Origin: an uncultured Oscillospiraceae bacterium
GTDB taxonomy: Bacteria; Bacillota; Clostridia; Oscillospirales; Acutalibacteraceae
Assembly (NCBI GenBank): GCA_900548545.1
Contig: URKX01000015.1
Coordinates: 1 to 47,601 of the forward strand
Direction of reading: 5' to 3'
Length of the DNA stretch: 47,601 nt
Under the pieces are notes generated by a model, which had not been told where the DNA came from, searched no databases, and worked only from the letters and a program-made list of their open reading frames with translations. The position numbers and the translations under genes were made by a program. This document shows, piece after piece, positions 34,431 to 41,993 of this stretch. Position 1 is the first letter of the stretch; the number at the start of each line of letters is the position of its first letter.

Positions 34431-35714
34431 TCAGACAGGCAAAATGACAGACAGCACGCTCTGTTCTGGGACGAACACCTGTTCCAGCTTCTTCTGTACG
34501 TCTTTTGCCTGCAAAGCAGCCAAGGAATCGATATAGGCAAAGAGCTCGCGGCCCTTTAAATGCATATTGACCAAACCATTGGCAATGCTGGAGGTGTTGT
34601 TAAGGGCCGAAACGATTTCCCCGTACAGGGCCCGTTTGGAGCGCTGAAATGCCTCTTCCGGGATGCCATCCTGGCGAAAGCGCTCAGCTTCTCTCAAAAT
34701 GGCCTGGGCAACTGCCTGGGGGTCTTTGGACTCACCGGAAAAGATCACCGTGGCAAATCCACTGCCCTCAAAATACTCGTAGCCAAAGCTGGATTCGTTG
34801 ATCAGCTCGCGATCCAGCAAGTCCCGGAACAGAGGCGAAGCCTCTGATGCCAGTATTTCAAGCAACACTTCCATGGCCGCTACATCCCGTTCGCTGCGGG
34901 GGGCATCGGCACCAGGCTCTTTAAAGCCAAACTGGAACAAAGGAGAAGCCACGGAAAGGCGTTCTTCCACACGGGGCCGCACGATGGAATCCGGCTCTTG
35001 GGAAAATACCCGGCGGACGGACACCGGTTCTGCAGGCTTGAGCATCCGGTCGCAGACCTCCAGAACTTTGTCCTTGTCAAAATTCCCCGCCAGAGCCAAC
35101 ACCATATTTCCCAGGTTATAGAACGTGTTGTAACAACGGTACAGCAGTTCCGGAGTGATTTTAGCAATGCTTTCCACCGTACCGGCGATATCTTCCTTAA
35201 TGGGGTGGCTGTGGTACATGGCCTTGAGATAATTGAACATCACTCTCCAAGAGGGGTCGTCGTCGTACATTTTGATCTCCTGGCCGATGATCCCCTGCTC
35301 TTTCTGCACGGTCTGTTCTGTAAAGTAGGGGGACTGTACAAAGTCCAGCAGGATCTCCAAGGACTCGTACAGCTTGTCCGTGCAGGAAAACAGATAGCAG
35401 GTAGACTCGAAGGAAGTAAAAGCGTTGGCGCTGGCACCAGTCTTGGCGTAACGTTCAAAGGCATCGCCATCCTCGCTTTCAAAAAGCTTGTGCTCCAAAT
35501 AGTGCGCAATCCCCTCGGGAACCGTTTCCGGGGCAGGCTCGTCGCTGCGTTGGAAACAGTTGTCAATGGAGCCGTACCGTGTGCCGAAAATGGCATACGT
35601 GGTGCTGCAATTCTCCTTTGGGTACAGGAGAATCGTCAGGCCGGAGGGATGCTGGATTTTCCAGTAAGAATCCCCCACCTGTTTTCCAGTGATCACTTGG
35701 CAGTTCTTATCCAT
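34431..35714 (-). CDS. M16-family metallopeptidase, active-site copy (YmfH-like)
   Basis: This 427-residue peptidase has the inverted zinc motif HYLEH (His71, Glu74, His75), with HKLFE downstream, so it should be catalytically competent. It matches the single-length M16B peptidases that pair with an inactive partner, as do YmfH and YmfF in B. subtilis. The ATG at 35714 has AAAGGAA about nine bases upstream. An earlier GTG directly abuts that site. The gene start overlaps the end of the partner gene, implying a heterodimer made in equal amounts. The substrate is unknown. Confidence 0.9.
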   Translation of the reverse strand: MDKNCQVITGKQVGDSYWKIQHPSGLTILLYPKENCSTTYAIFGTRYGSIDNCFQRSDEPAPETVPEGIAHYLEHKLFESEDGDAFERYAKTGASANAFTSFESTCYLFSCTDKLYESLEILLDFVQSPYFTEQTVQKEQGIIGQEIKMYDDDPSWRVMFNYLKAMYHSHPIKEDIAGTVESIAKITPELLYRCYNTFYNLGNMVLALAGNFDKDKVLEVCDRMLKPAEPVSVRRVFSQEPDSIVRPRVEERLSVASPLFQFGFKEPGADAPRSERDVAAMEVLLEILASEASPLFRDLLDRELINESSFGYEYFEGSGFATVIFSGESKDPQAVAQAILREAERFRQDGIPEEAFQRSKRALYGEIVSALNNTSSIANGLVNMHLKGRELFAYIDSLAALQAKDVQKKLEQVFVPEQSVLSVILPV

Positions 35715-36972
35715 GAACGCCACTTCCTTTCAACGTGAATACCGCGCCGGGAACCAGCCGGTTTGCCGCCTCCACCACCTGCTCTTTGGTACAGGACATG
35801 ACCCGGGCGATGGATTCTTCCCGGGGGAGGACCAGGCCAGAAAACACTTGCCCCAAATAAGCGCTCTCCATGGCAGGCAGGGAATCATTGATGGAACGCA
35901 GGGAATTGCAATAAGCAAGCTTAGCGGAGAGAAGCTCTTCCTCCGTCAGCTCCCCTTTCTGAAGTGCGGAAAGCTGCCCGTAAATTGCCTCCTCGGCCTT
36001 CTCTAGATTGGAGGTTTCCACACCGCTCTCTATAAACATCGAACGGCTGTTGGCCGCCAGGCCGGAAGAGCAGTAATAACAGAGGCTCATCTTTTCCCGG
36101 ACATTTTGAAACAGCTTGGAACTGGGCACACCGCCCAAGACCATGGCCATCAGTTGGAATTGATACCTTTCCTCCGGGGTGTAGTCCACCCGGAAACCCA
36201 TAGACAGCTTAGACTGGGACAGCGGCTGCTCTTCCACGACGCGGCGCACCTGATCCGGCTTCTCAAAGGGAAGCAATCCTGTGTTCTGTGGTTTTCCTAG
36301 CCCGGAAAACCTCTCCTGGAACAGGGAAACATCCGGGACACAGTCCCCTAAAGCAAAGATCTCAAACTGGGCGTTTTGCAGGACTTCCTCCCATGCAGCC
36401 GTTACTGTGGCACGATCCAGAGTCTCCACATCCTCCCGGGAACCACACCGGCCAACCCCGGCATTCTGCCCATGGAAGAGGATCTCTTCGCAGCGCTGGT
36501 GGGCATATCCCACCTTATCGTTGAACTCAGCGTCCAACATCTCTAAAAGCTGGCGGCGCTCCTGCTGGAAGCCATTGGCAGGGAACAGGCCCTGGCTGTC
36601 TTTCAAGGGGTTGAACAGCACAGCAAACAACAGGCCCGTCAACTGCTGGAACATATCCTCGCCGCCAAAGGCGTACCGGTTGGCCAAGCCATTGACAGAG
36701 AGGGAAATCACTTGGTATCCCCCCATTTTCCGGACACTGTTGTTGAAAGAGGCCCCATACAGCTGGGCCAAACGGCAATTGAGGGCTGTGTAGTCTGGAT
36801 ATTCCCGGGTAGCGCGGCTCACCAAAGGTGGCAAAATGGCATTTCGGGCAGCCGTTTCTTTGCGCAAGGGCAAGAAAAGGTTAACCGAAACCTTCATCGT
36901 CTTAAACCGGGGATCTGTAAAGGTATGCAGCGTTACAGCATCGCTGAGGCGCTGAGAAATCATTTCACTCAT
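35707..36972 (-). CDS. M16-family peptidase-like protein lacking the zinc motif (YmfF-like)
   Basis: This 421-residue protein has the M16 fold pattern: an N-terminal half with PLVSRATREYPDY and LAQLYGASFNNSVRK, and a C-terminal half with LSMGFRVDYTP and YYCSSGLAANSRSMFIESGV. No HxxEH or HxxEH-like sequence occurs where the zinc ligands should be. It is therefore the inactive partner of the adjacent peptidase. It is the first gene of the transcript going into lgt-folD-dxs and has an extended -10 promoter about 75 bp upstream. Confidence 0.88.
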   Translation of the reverse strand: MSEMISQRLSDAVTLHTFTDPRFKTMKVSVNLFLPLRKETAARNAILPPLVSRATREYPDYTALNCRLAQLYGASFNNSVRKMGGYQVISLSVNGLANRYAFGGEDMFQQLTGLLFAVLFNPLKDSQGLFPANGFQQERRQLLEMLDAEFNDKVGYAHQRCEEILFHGQNAGVGRCGSREDVETLDRATVTAAWEEVLQNAQFEIFALGDCVPDVSLFQERFSGLGKPQNTGLLPFEKPDQVRRVVEEQPLSQSKLSMGFRVDYTPEERYQFQLMAMVLGGVPSSKLFQNVREKMSLCYYCSSGLAANSRSMFIESGVETSNLEKAEEAIYGQLSALQKGELTEEELLSAKLAYCNSLRSINDSLPAMESAYLGQVFSGLVLPREESIARVMSCTKEQVVEAANRLVPGAVFTLKGSGVHG

Positions 36973-37050
36973 GGCGATTAAGACCTTTCCCTACAGGCGA
37001 TTTGCACCGAAAATTCAGTTACATTGCATAAATATGCCTGTTAAGTTTTT

Positions 37051-37056
37051 AGTATA
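37051..37056 (-). promoter_or_regulatory. extended -10 promoter of the M16-lgt-folD-dxs unit
   Basis: TATACT on the minus strand is preceded by TGC, an extended -10. The -35 region at 17 bp (TTTTAA) is poor. It lies about 78 bp before the first M16 start codon. Confidence 0.5.
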
Positions 37057-37151
37057 GCATATTTTGCCAAGATTTAAAAGGGCTGGAAAAAAATTCACAA
37101 TTTTATAAAAAAGCACACCGGACGTTGGTCGGGCGTCCGTAAAACAGTTAG

Positions 37152-37179
37152 CGGAGCGTATCGATACCGATACGCTCCG
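37152..37179. repeat. perfect inverted repeat, 12-bp arms
   Basis: CGGAGCGTATCG (37152-37163) is the exact reverse complement of 37168-37179, with a loop ATAC. A perfect 12-bp stem is unexpected by chance. No T run follows on either strand, so it is not a simple terminator. Confidence 0.75.
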
Positions 37180-37214
37180 TTCCTTATATCCGTACACAAG
37201 AGGTTGCAAGCACT

Positions 37215-37241
37215 CTTGGCTCTCCCTCCGAGAGAGCCAAG
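37215..37241. repeat. perfect inverted repeat, 10-bp arms
   Basis: CTTGGCTCTC (37215-37224) pairs exactly with GAGAGCCAAG (37232-37241) around a seven-base loop. On the minus strand the loop contains GGAGG, an SD-like sequence. A smaller stem (CTATAC/GTATAG, 37258-37277) lies just beyond, so this 160-bp stretch is a cluster of palindromes and may be a dispersed intergenic repeat. Confidence 0.7.
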
Positions 37242-37312
37242 TACCATACCCAACACACTATACCAAACGGAGTATAGAAGTGAGTCCTTGCAGCCATTTG
37301 ACAAATTTACAT

Positions 37313-37639
37313 TTACCAGCGTTTCATATTTTTTTCAAATTTGGTTCTATATGCTTCTTTAAGTTCCTCAGCGCTAATTCCATAGCATAGAAGAACATCA
37401 TTGTAATACATCAGAACATCTGCCATTTCTTCAATGAGATGTTTTCGCAATTTACTATCTTCAAGTGGTTTGATATCTCCGTTTTTCTTAATAATATCTA
37501 TAACTTCGCCTATTTCACCAACCATCCACAACAATTTATGCTTACCTGCTTCAGGATGAATTGTTTCCCATTTATCTTTATATTTTTCTTGTAACGTCTG
37601 TTGCATAGTAAGCATCTCTCTAATGCTAAAATCGCTCAT
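37313..37639 (-). CDS. MazG-like nucleotide pyrophosphohydrolase, A+T-rich
   Basis: This 108-residue helical protein resembles the all-alpha MazG/dCTPase superfamily. An acidic helix GEIGEVIDIIKK and, later, EEMADVLMYYNDVLL supply the ExxE and ExxD residues that bind magnesium in that family. It would hydrolyse a nucleoside triphosphate to the monophosphate and pyrophosphate, possibly as housecleaning. The exact substrate is unknown. GAGGAGAA precedes the ATG. Its base composition and codon use are markedly more A+T-rich than all neighbours, and palindromes lie on both sides, which suggests recent acquisition. Confidence 0.82.
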   Translation of the reverse strand: MSDFSIREMLTMQQTLQEKYKDKWETIHPEAGKHKLLWMVGEIGEVIDIIKKNGDIKPLEDSKLRKHLIEEMADVLMYYNDVLLCYGISAEELKEAYRTKFEKNMKRW

Positions 37640-37710
37640 AACATTCTCCTCAACTTGCAGTTTGCAGGTTTGTTCGATTCCATATTATCACATAACAGGA
37701 TAAATGTGGG

Positions 37711-37744
37711 AACAGCCACAGCAGAGCGAGTTGCTGTGGCTGTT
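37711..37744. repeat. perfect inverted repeat between upp and mazG, 13-bp arms
   Basis: AACAGCCACAGCA (37711-37723) is exactly complementary to 37732-37744 around an eight-base loop. It lies downstream of upp and upstream of mazG, both on the minus strand. It could terminate or protect the upp transcript, although the bases after the stem (TCCCACATTT on the minus strand) make a poor U tract. The rest of the 37640-37791 gap shows only a short GCAT/ATGC stem followed by a T run on the plus strand. Confidence 0.6.
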
Positions 37745-37791
37745 AACTGTCTTATGATCCCCGCATGTTGGCGATGCGCTCTTTTTTATTG

Positions 37792-38430
37792 TTACAGCGT
37801 GCCGAAGATCCGATCGCCTGCATCTCCCAAACCGGGAAGGATGTACCCGTTTTCGTTCAAGCCCTGATCCACCGCAGCGCAGTAGACGTGCACATCGGGA
37901 TGGGCTTGCGCCAAGGCCTCCAGGCCTTCCGGTGCGGCGATGATGCACAAGAACTTGATGCTTTTCGGATGGCTGCGCTTGACGATGGTGATGGCGTCAA
38001 TAGCGGAACCGCCAGTGGCCAGCATGGGATCCAGCACAATGACATCCCGCTCCTCGATATCCTGGGGCAGTTTGTTGTAATATTCCACAGGTTTCAGCGT
38101 TTCATGATCCCGGTAAAGGCCGATATGGCCCACCTTCGCAGAGGGTACTAGCTGGAGCATCCCGTCCACCATGCCCAGGCCGGCCCGCAATATGGGCACG
38201 AAAGCCAGTTTCCGGCCAGCAATCACCTTTGTGGTAGTTTTCTGCATAGGGGTCACGGTTTCCACATCCATCAACGGGAGATCCCGAGTAGCCTCGTAGC
38301 ACATTAGTGTGGCAATCTCACTGACCAGTTCCCGGAAGTTTTTAGTCCCGGTGGAAACATCACGCAAAAAGGTGAGCTTGTGCTGGATCAGGGGATGGTC
38401 CATAACGAAAACATTTTCATACTTTTGCAT
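37792..38430 (-). CDS. upp: uracil phosphoribosyltransferase
   Basis: Upp salvages uracil to UMP using PRPP. The 212-residue protein starts MQKYENVFVMDHPLIQHKL and has the PRPP-binding loop VLDPMLATGGSA and the uracil-binding C-terminus NENGYILPGLGDAGDR. ATG at 38430 is preceded by GGAGGG. A longer in-frame start at 38520 lies within rpiB and is rejected. It follows rpiB by 25 bp. The pair rpiB-upp is common in Firmicutes, where ribose 5-phosphate leads to PRPP. Confidence 0.97.
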   Translation of the reverse strand: MQKYENVFVMDHPLIQHKLTFLRDVSTGTKNFRELVSEIATLMCYEATRDLPLMDVETVTPMQKTTTKVIAGRKLAFVPILRAGLGMVDGMLQLVPSAKVGHIGLYRDHETLKPVEYYNKLPQDIEERDVIVLDPMLATGGSAIDAITIVKRSHPKSIKFLCIIAAPEGLEALAQAHPDVHVYCAAVDQGLNENGYILPGLGDAGDRIFGTL

Positions 38431-38455
38431 AAGAAAACCCTCCCTGGTTTTAAAT

Positions 38456-38905
38456 TCAAATGGTACCCTCTTCAATTTGGGCAATCTGGTCGATCCGGCG
38501 CTGATGACGGCCGCTTTCAAACTCTGTATGCAGGAAAATATACAGCAGCTTTAACGCGGTATCCTTATCCACCACTTTGCCTCCCATGCACAGGATGTTG
38601 GCATTGTTGTGGCGGCGGGTCATCTCCGCGCAATACTCGTTGGTGCACAATGCTGCCCGAACACCCTTTACTTTATTGGCAGCCATCGAGATGCCGATCC
38701 CAGTGGAGCAAATCAGCACACCGTAGTCCGCCTGTCCAGAGGCCACATACCGGGCCGCCTTTGCAGCAATGGGGGCATAGTCTACAGAATCCGTGCTGTA
38801 TGCGCCAAAATCCTCGTAGGCAATCCCTTCCCTTTCCAAATATTCGCGCACGGCCTCTTTCAATTCAAAGCCGCCGTGGTCGCATCCGATAGCCAGCTTC
38901 ATCAT
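38456..38905 (-). CDS. rpiB: ribose-5-phosphate isomerase B
   Basis: RpiB interconverts ribulose 5-phosphate and ribose 5-phosphate. The 149-residue protein has GCDHGGFELK at the N-terminus and the active-site cysteine loop CSTGIGISMAANK. RAALC and NNANILCMGG follow. AAAGGAG lies upstream of two adjacent ATG codons, and the first is used here. It follows tsaB by 40 bp and precedes upp. A sugar-specific LacAB or allose role is less likely given this neighbourhood. Confidence 0.95.
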   Translation of the reverse strand: MMKLAIGCDHGGFELKEAVREYLEREGIAYEDFGAYSTDSVDYAPIAAKAARYVASGQADYGVLICSTGIGISMAANKVKGVRAALCTNEYCAEMTRRHNNANILCMGGKVVDKDTALKLLYIFLHTEFESGRHQRRIDQIAQIEEGTI

Positions 38906-38945
38906 AAAAAGCTCCTTTCAAACTTCTTATTTGCTTATGGTTTTA

Positions 38946-39650
38946 TCACGCCTTTTGGCTCAAGCGCTTTTTCAATTCCCGTTCTGCTTGGGGAAGCCGC
39001 AAATAGACCGGGGCCAAAGCTGCGGCCGTCATGGTACAGCCAGCTTTGGCAGCTGCTTCTCCCAGCAATGCCACAGAAGAAGCCCGCTGGAACCGGATAG
39101 CCTCTGGCGCCAGCCGCGCTCCCCAAGAGGCAAATGTCCGGTGGCAAAGGGCTGCACCATCGCCCAGCAAAACCAGCCGCTCCCCATACTGCCGCACCTG
39201 GGTTTCCAAGTCAGAAATGGCCAGGGCGCAATCTTCCGACAAACGGCGAAGGGCAGCGCCCTCCACCTGGAACAACCCATGATACACCTGGTCGCACCGT
39301 GCGTCCATTACAGCACACAGCACTGCGCCTTCCAAAGCGATCCCGCCATAAGCAATGGCTTCCAGGGTGGAGATCCCCACACAGGGCGTATCGTTTGGCA
39401 AGGCCATTCCCTTTACACAAGAGATACCGATGCGCACACCAGTAAAAGAACCGGGGCCATGGGAAACAGCCAGCGTATCCAATTCTCCGCAGGAGCGCCC
39501 CACGTTTTCAAGCAGCCCCTGCACCATGGGAAGCAGGGTTTGGCTATGGGTCTGCTTGGTGTTCACGTAGTATTCTCCCAACAGTTTGTCGTCTTCCACA
39601 ATCGCAGCCGAAGCAGCAGCGGCAGAGGAATCGATCCCCAATGTCAGCAT
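38946..39650 (-). CDS. tsaB: tRNA threonylcarbamoyladenosine biosynthesis protein TsaB
   Basis: TsaB is the ASKHA-fold, non-catalytic partner of TsaD in making t6A37 of ANN-decoding tRNAs. The 234-residue protein has LGIDSSAAAASAAIV at the start and the family signature SHGPGSFTGVRIG, then CVGISTLEAIA. The ATG at 39650 has AAAGGAGG about nine bases upstream and overlaps the tsaE stop by 7 bp. TsaE and TsaB are thus coupled. TsaD is not in this window, although tsaD is often the next gene in other Firmicutes. Confidence 0.95.
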   Translation of the reverse strand: MLTLGIDSSAAAASAAIVEDDKLLGEYYVNTKQTHSQTLLPMVQGLLENVGRSCGELDTLAVSHGPGSFTGVRIGISCVKGMALPNDTPCVGISTLEAIAYGGIALEGAVLCAVMDARCDQVYHGLFQVEGAALRRLSEDCALAISDLETQVRQYGERLVLLGDGAALCHRTFASWGARLAPEAIRFQRASSVALLGEAAAKAGCTMTAAALAPVYLRLPQAERELKKRLSQKA

Positions 39651-40087
39651 GGTACGCCCCCTCCTTTCCATCCGTCAATGGTGATGACCCGATCCTGCTG
39701 GGTTTTCCCGGGGCGGATATCGATGGAGATCACCGTTTCCGGCAAAGCCCCCGCAATATTCTCGCTCCACTCGATGACCAGCACGCAATCGGTGTCCAAA
39801 TAGTCGAAAAAGCCTGTGGAGTACAGGTCATCCCAGTTCCCCACCCGGTACATATCAAAATGTTCCAGCGTGAGCCGGCCCGAATACTCATTGACCAGGG
39901 CAAAGGTGGGACTGGAAACCACATCCCCCGCGCCCAGTCCTAGGGCAAGCCCCCGGGTAAAGGCGGTCTTCCCCGCCCCCATGCCTCCGGTAAAAGCGAT
40001 CACTTCCCCACCCTTTAAATCCTGGGCCATACGCTGGGCCAAGGCAGCGGTTTCCTCTGGGGAATGGGTGATAAACTGTTCCGCCAT
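39644..40087 (-). CDS. tsaE: tRNA threonylcarbamoyladenosine biosynthesis ATPase TsaE
   Basis: TsaE is the P-loop ATPase that resets the TsaB-TsaD complex. The 147-residue protein has Walker A TGGMGAGKTAF at about residues 33-43, SSPTFALVNEY, the HFDMYR motif and VIEWSE. The ATG lies one base after the fhs stop codon with no clear ribosome binding site, so it probably depends on coupling to fhs translation. It overlaps tsaB at its 3' end. Confidence 0.95.
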   Translation of the reverse strand: MAEQFITHSPEETAALAQRMAQDLKGGEVIAFTGGMGAGKTAFTRGLALGLGAGDVVSSPTFALVNEYSGRLTLEHFDMYRVGNWDDLYSTGFFDYLDTDCVLVIEWSENIAGALPETVISIDIRPGKTQQDRVITIDGWKGGGVPC

Positions 40088-40088
40088 A

Positions 40089-41765
40089 TCAGAACAGGCC
40101 GTGGATCACCGCATTGTCGTCCACGTCGATCTTCTCAGCAGCAGGAACCTTGGGCAGGCCGGGCATGGTCATAATATCCCCTGCATAGGCCACCACGAAC
40201 CCGGCGCCGTTGGAGAGCTTCAAATCCCGGATGGTGATGGAAAAACCGGTGGGACGGCCCAATTGTTTGGCGTTGTCCGACAGGGAATACTGGGTCTTGG
40301 CCACACACACGGGCATGGAATCGCCGCCCAGAGCTTTGATGTCCTTCAGGGACTTTAAGGCCGCGTTGGTGAACACCACATCCTTAGCGCCATAGATCTT
40401 CTGGGCAATGGCGGTGAGCTTCTCTTCCATCGTGGCCTCAATGGGATAGATGGGTGCAAAGTGGGTTTTCCCTTCATTTTCGTCCATGACACGGCAGATG
40501 GTCTGGGCCAACTCCACGCCGCCTTCGCCGCCCTTGGCAAAGACTTCGCTGAGGGCGTAGGAAACACCCAGCTCCTGGCAGCAGCGGTCCACCACTGCCA
40601 ATTCGTCATCGGTATCCGTACCAAAACGGTTGATAGCCACCACAACGGGCACGCCAAATTTCTGCATATTCTCCACATGGGCTTTCAAGTTGACAATGCC
40701 TTTTTCCAGCGCGGGGACATTTTCCGCGGAAAGTTCCGCTTTGGGCACACCGCCGTTGTACTTCAACGCCCGCACCGTAGCCACGACCACCACGCAAGAG
40801 GGAGCCAATCCGGCCATGCGGCACTTGATATCCATAAACTTCTCAGCGCCCAGATCGGAGCCGAAACCTGCCTCTGTGATGCAATAGTCGGCCAGTTTCA
40901 GAGCAAGACGGGTGGCGCGGACAGAGTTGCAGCCGTGGGCAATATTGGCAAAGGGACCACCGTGCATAATAGCGGGAGTGCCTTCGATGGTCTGCACCAG
41001 GTTGGGGTTCACAGCGTCCCGCAGCAGAGCCGCCATAGCGCCCTGGGCCTTGATATCCCGGGCATACACAGGCTCGCCGCTGTAGGTATAGGCGATGAGG
41101 ATGTTCCCCAAGCGCTCTTTTAGGTCATTCATATCTTTGGCCAGGCACAAAATGGCCATTACTTCCGAAGCCACGGTGATGATAAAGCCGTCTTCCCGGG
41201 GCACGCCATTGACTTTGCCGCCCAAGCCAATCACGGTGTTGCGCAGCGCGCGGTCGTTCATATCCAGGCACCGCTTGATCTGAATCCGCCGGGGATCGAT
41301 GCCCAGGGTGTTCCCTTGCTGCAAATGGTTGTCCAGCATGGCACAGCACAGGTTGTTGGCTGAAGTTATAGCGTGCATATCCCCGGTAAAGTGGAGGTTG
41401 ATATCCTCCATAGGCAAGACCTGGGCATAGCCGCCGCCAGCCGCACCACCCTTGATGCCAAACACGGGGCCCAGGGAAGGCTCACGCAGGGCGATGATGG
41501 CGTTTTTTCCGATTTTGGCCATAGCCTGGCCAAGGCCGGCCGTGGTAGTGGTTTTCCCCTCACCAGCGGGGGTGGGGTTGATAGCCGTCACAAGCACCAA
41601 CTTGCCGTCCGGCTTATCCGCCAAACGGGCGAAAGCGCGCTCGTTGATCTTTGCCTTATATTTGCCGTAGAGTTCCAGTTCATCCTCCTGGATGCCAAGT
41701 TCTTGGGCAATCTCCGCAATGGGCCTGAGTGTTGTGCTCTGGGCGATTTCGATGTCAGAAAGCAT
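40089..41765 (-). CDS. fhs: formate-tetrahydrofolate ligase
   Basis: Fhs activates formate to 10-formyl-THF with ATP, feeding purine synthesis, formyl-Met-tRNA and, in some anaerobes, the Wood-Ljungdahl methyl branch. The 558-residue length is typical. The nucleotide-binding signature NPTPAGEGKTTTTAGL lies near residue 63, followed by LREPSLGPVFGIKGGAAGGG and FANIAHGCNSV. No other Wood-Ljungdahl genes are in the window, so the one-carbon role with folD is the safest reading. It has a fair promoter and a small GCCGG/CCGGC hairpin (41786-41798) just upstream of its AAAGGTG site. Confidence 0.97.
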   Translation of the reverse strand: MLSDIEIAQSTTLRPIAEIAQELGIQEDELELYGKYKAKINERAFARLADKPDGKLVLVTAINPTPAGEGKTTTTAGLGQAMAKIGKNAIIALREPSLGPVFGIKGGAAGGGYAQVLPMEDINLHFTGDMHAITSANNLCCAMLDNHLQQGNTLGIDPRRIQIKRCLDMNDRALRNTVIGLGGKVNGVPREDGFIITVASEVMAILCLAKDMNDLKERLGNILIAYTYSGEPVYARDIKAQGAMAALLRDAVNPNLVQTIEGTPAIMHGGPFANIAHGCNSVRATRLALKLADYCITEAGFGSDLGAEKFMDIKCRMAGLAPSCVVVVATVRALKYNGGVPKAELSAENVPALEKGIVNLKAHVENMQKFGVPVVVAINRFGTDTDDELAVVDRCCQELGVSYALSEVFAKGGEGGVELAQTICRVMDENEGKTHFAPIYPIEATMEEKLTAIAQKIYGAKDVVFTNAALKSLKDIKALGGDSMPVCVAKTQYSLSDNAKQLGRPTGFSITIRDLKLSNGAGFVVAYAGDIMTMPGLPKVPAAEKIDVDDNAVIHGLF

Positions 41766-41835
41766 AATTCCCCGTCACCTTTCTAGCCGGTTTCCGGCCA
41801 TCAAAATTGTTTTGCTTGGATTCTCTATAGAATCT

Positions 41836-41864
41836 ATTATAAGATATCCCGTCGAATTAGTAAA
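41836..41864 (-). promoter_or_regulatory. promoter of fhs-tsaE-tsaB-rpiB-upp
   Basis: The minus strand has TTTACT (41859-41864), 17 bp, and a perfect TATAAT (41836-41841). It lies about 70 bp before the fhs ATG. The divergent rodA promoter starts only 16 bp away from the -35 box. No tetrahydrofolate riboswitch was found in the short leader. Confidence 0.65.
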
Positions 41865-41880
41865 GAGTGAAACAAAAAAC

Positions 41881-41909
41881 TTGAAGCCCCAAACAGGATG
41901 TGCTATAAT
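41881..41909 (+). promoter_or_regulatory. SigA promoter of rodA
   Basis: TTGAAG (41881-41886), 17 bp and a perfect TATAAT (41904-41909) preceded by TGC (extended -10) drive the plus strand about 85 bp before rodA. The spacing and the -10 are excellent. Confidence 0.82.
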
Positions 41910-41993
41910 AATTTGACATAATTCTAACCCACCATAAAACAAGAGGCGCGACTGGGTTTCAGGCAAGGATTTTTTGAAAGAACAGGGAAAATT

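Larger units (their letters stand above)
37105..37250 (-). ncRNA. candidate structured small RNA or mazG 3' UTR
   Basis: The gap 36973-37312 has no gene. Within it a minus-strand transcript could start after an extended -10 TATAGT (37257-37262, preceded by TGG). It would run through two strong hairpins (37215-37241 and 37152-37179) and end at a third (37119-37139) followed six bases later by six T residues. No known RNA family was recognised. Because no terminator separates it from mazG, it may instead be the mazG 3' untranslated region. The weak link is the promoter. Confidence 0.35.

Noticed and set aside
37095..37304. Small minus-strand reading frame across the hairpin cluster
   Set aside because: It runs through three perfect palindromes, has no convincing start signal and has a composition dictated by the repeats. 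A structured RNA is more plausible.
41766..41993. Tetrahydrofolate riboswitch in front of fhs
   Set aside because: The leader is too short and lacks the conserved THF aptamer segments. Only a small five-base-pair hairpin is present.
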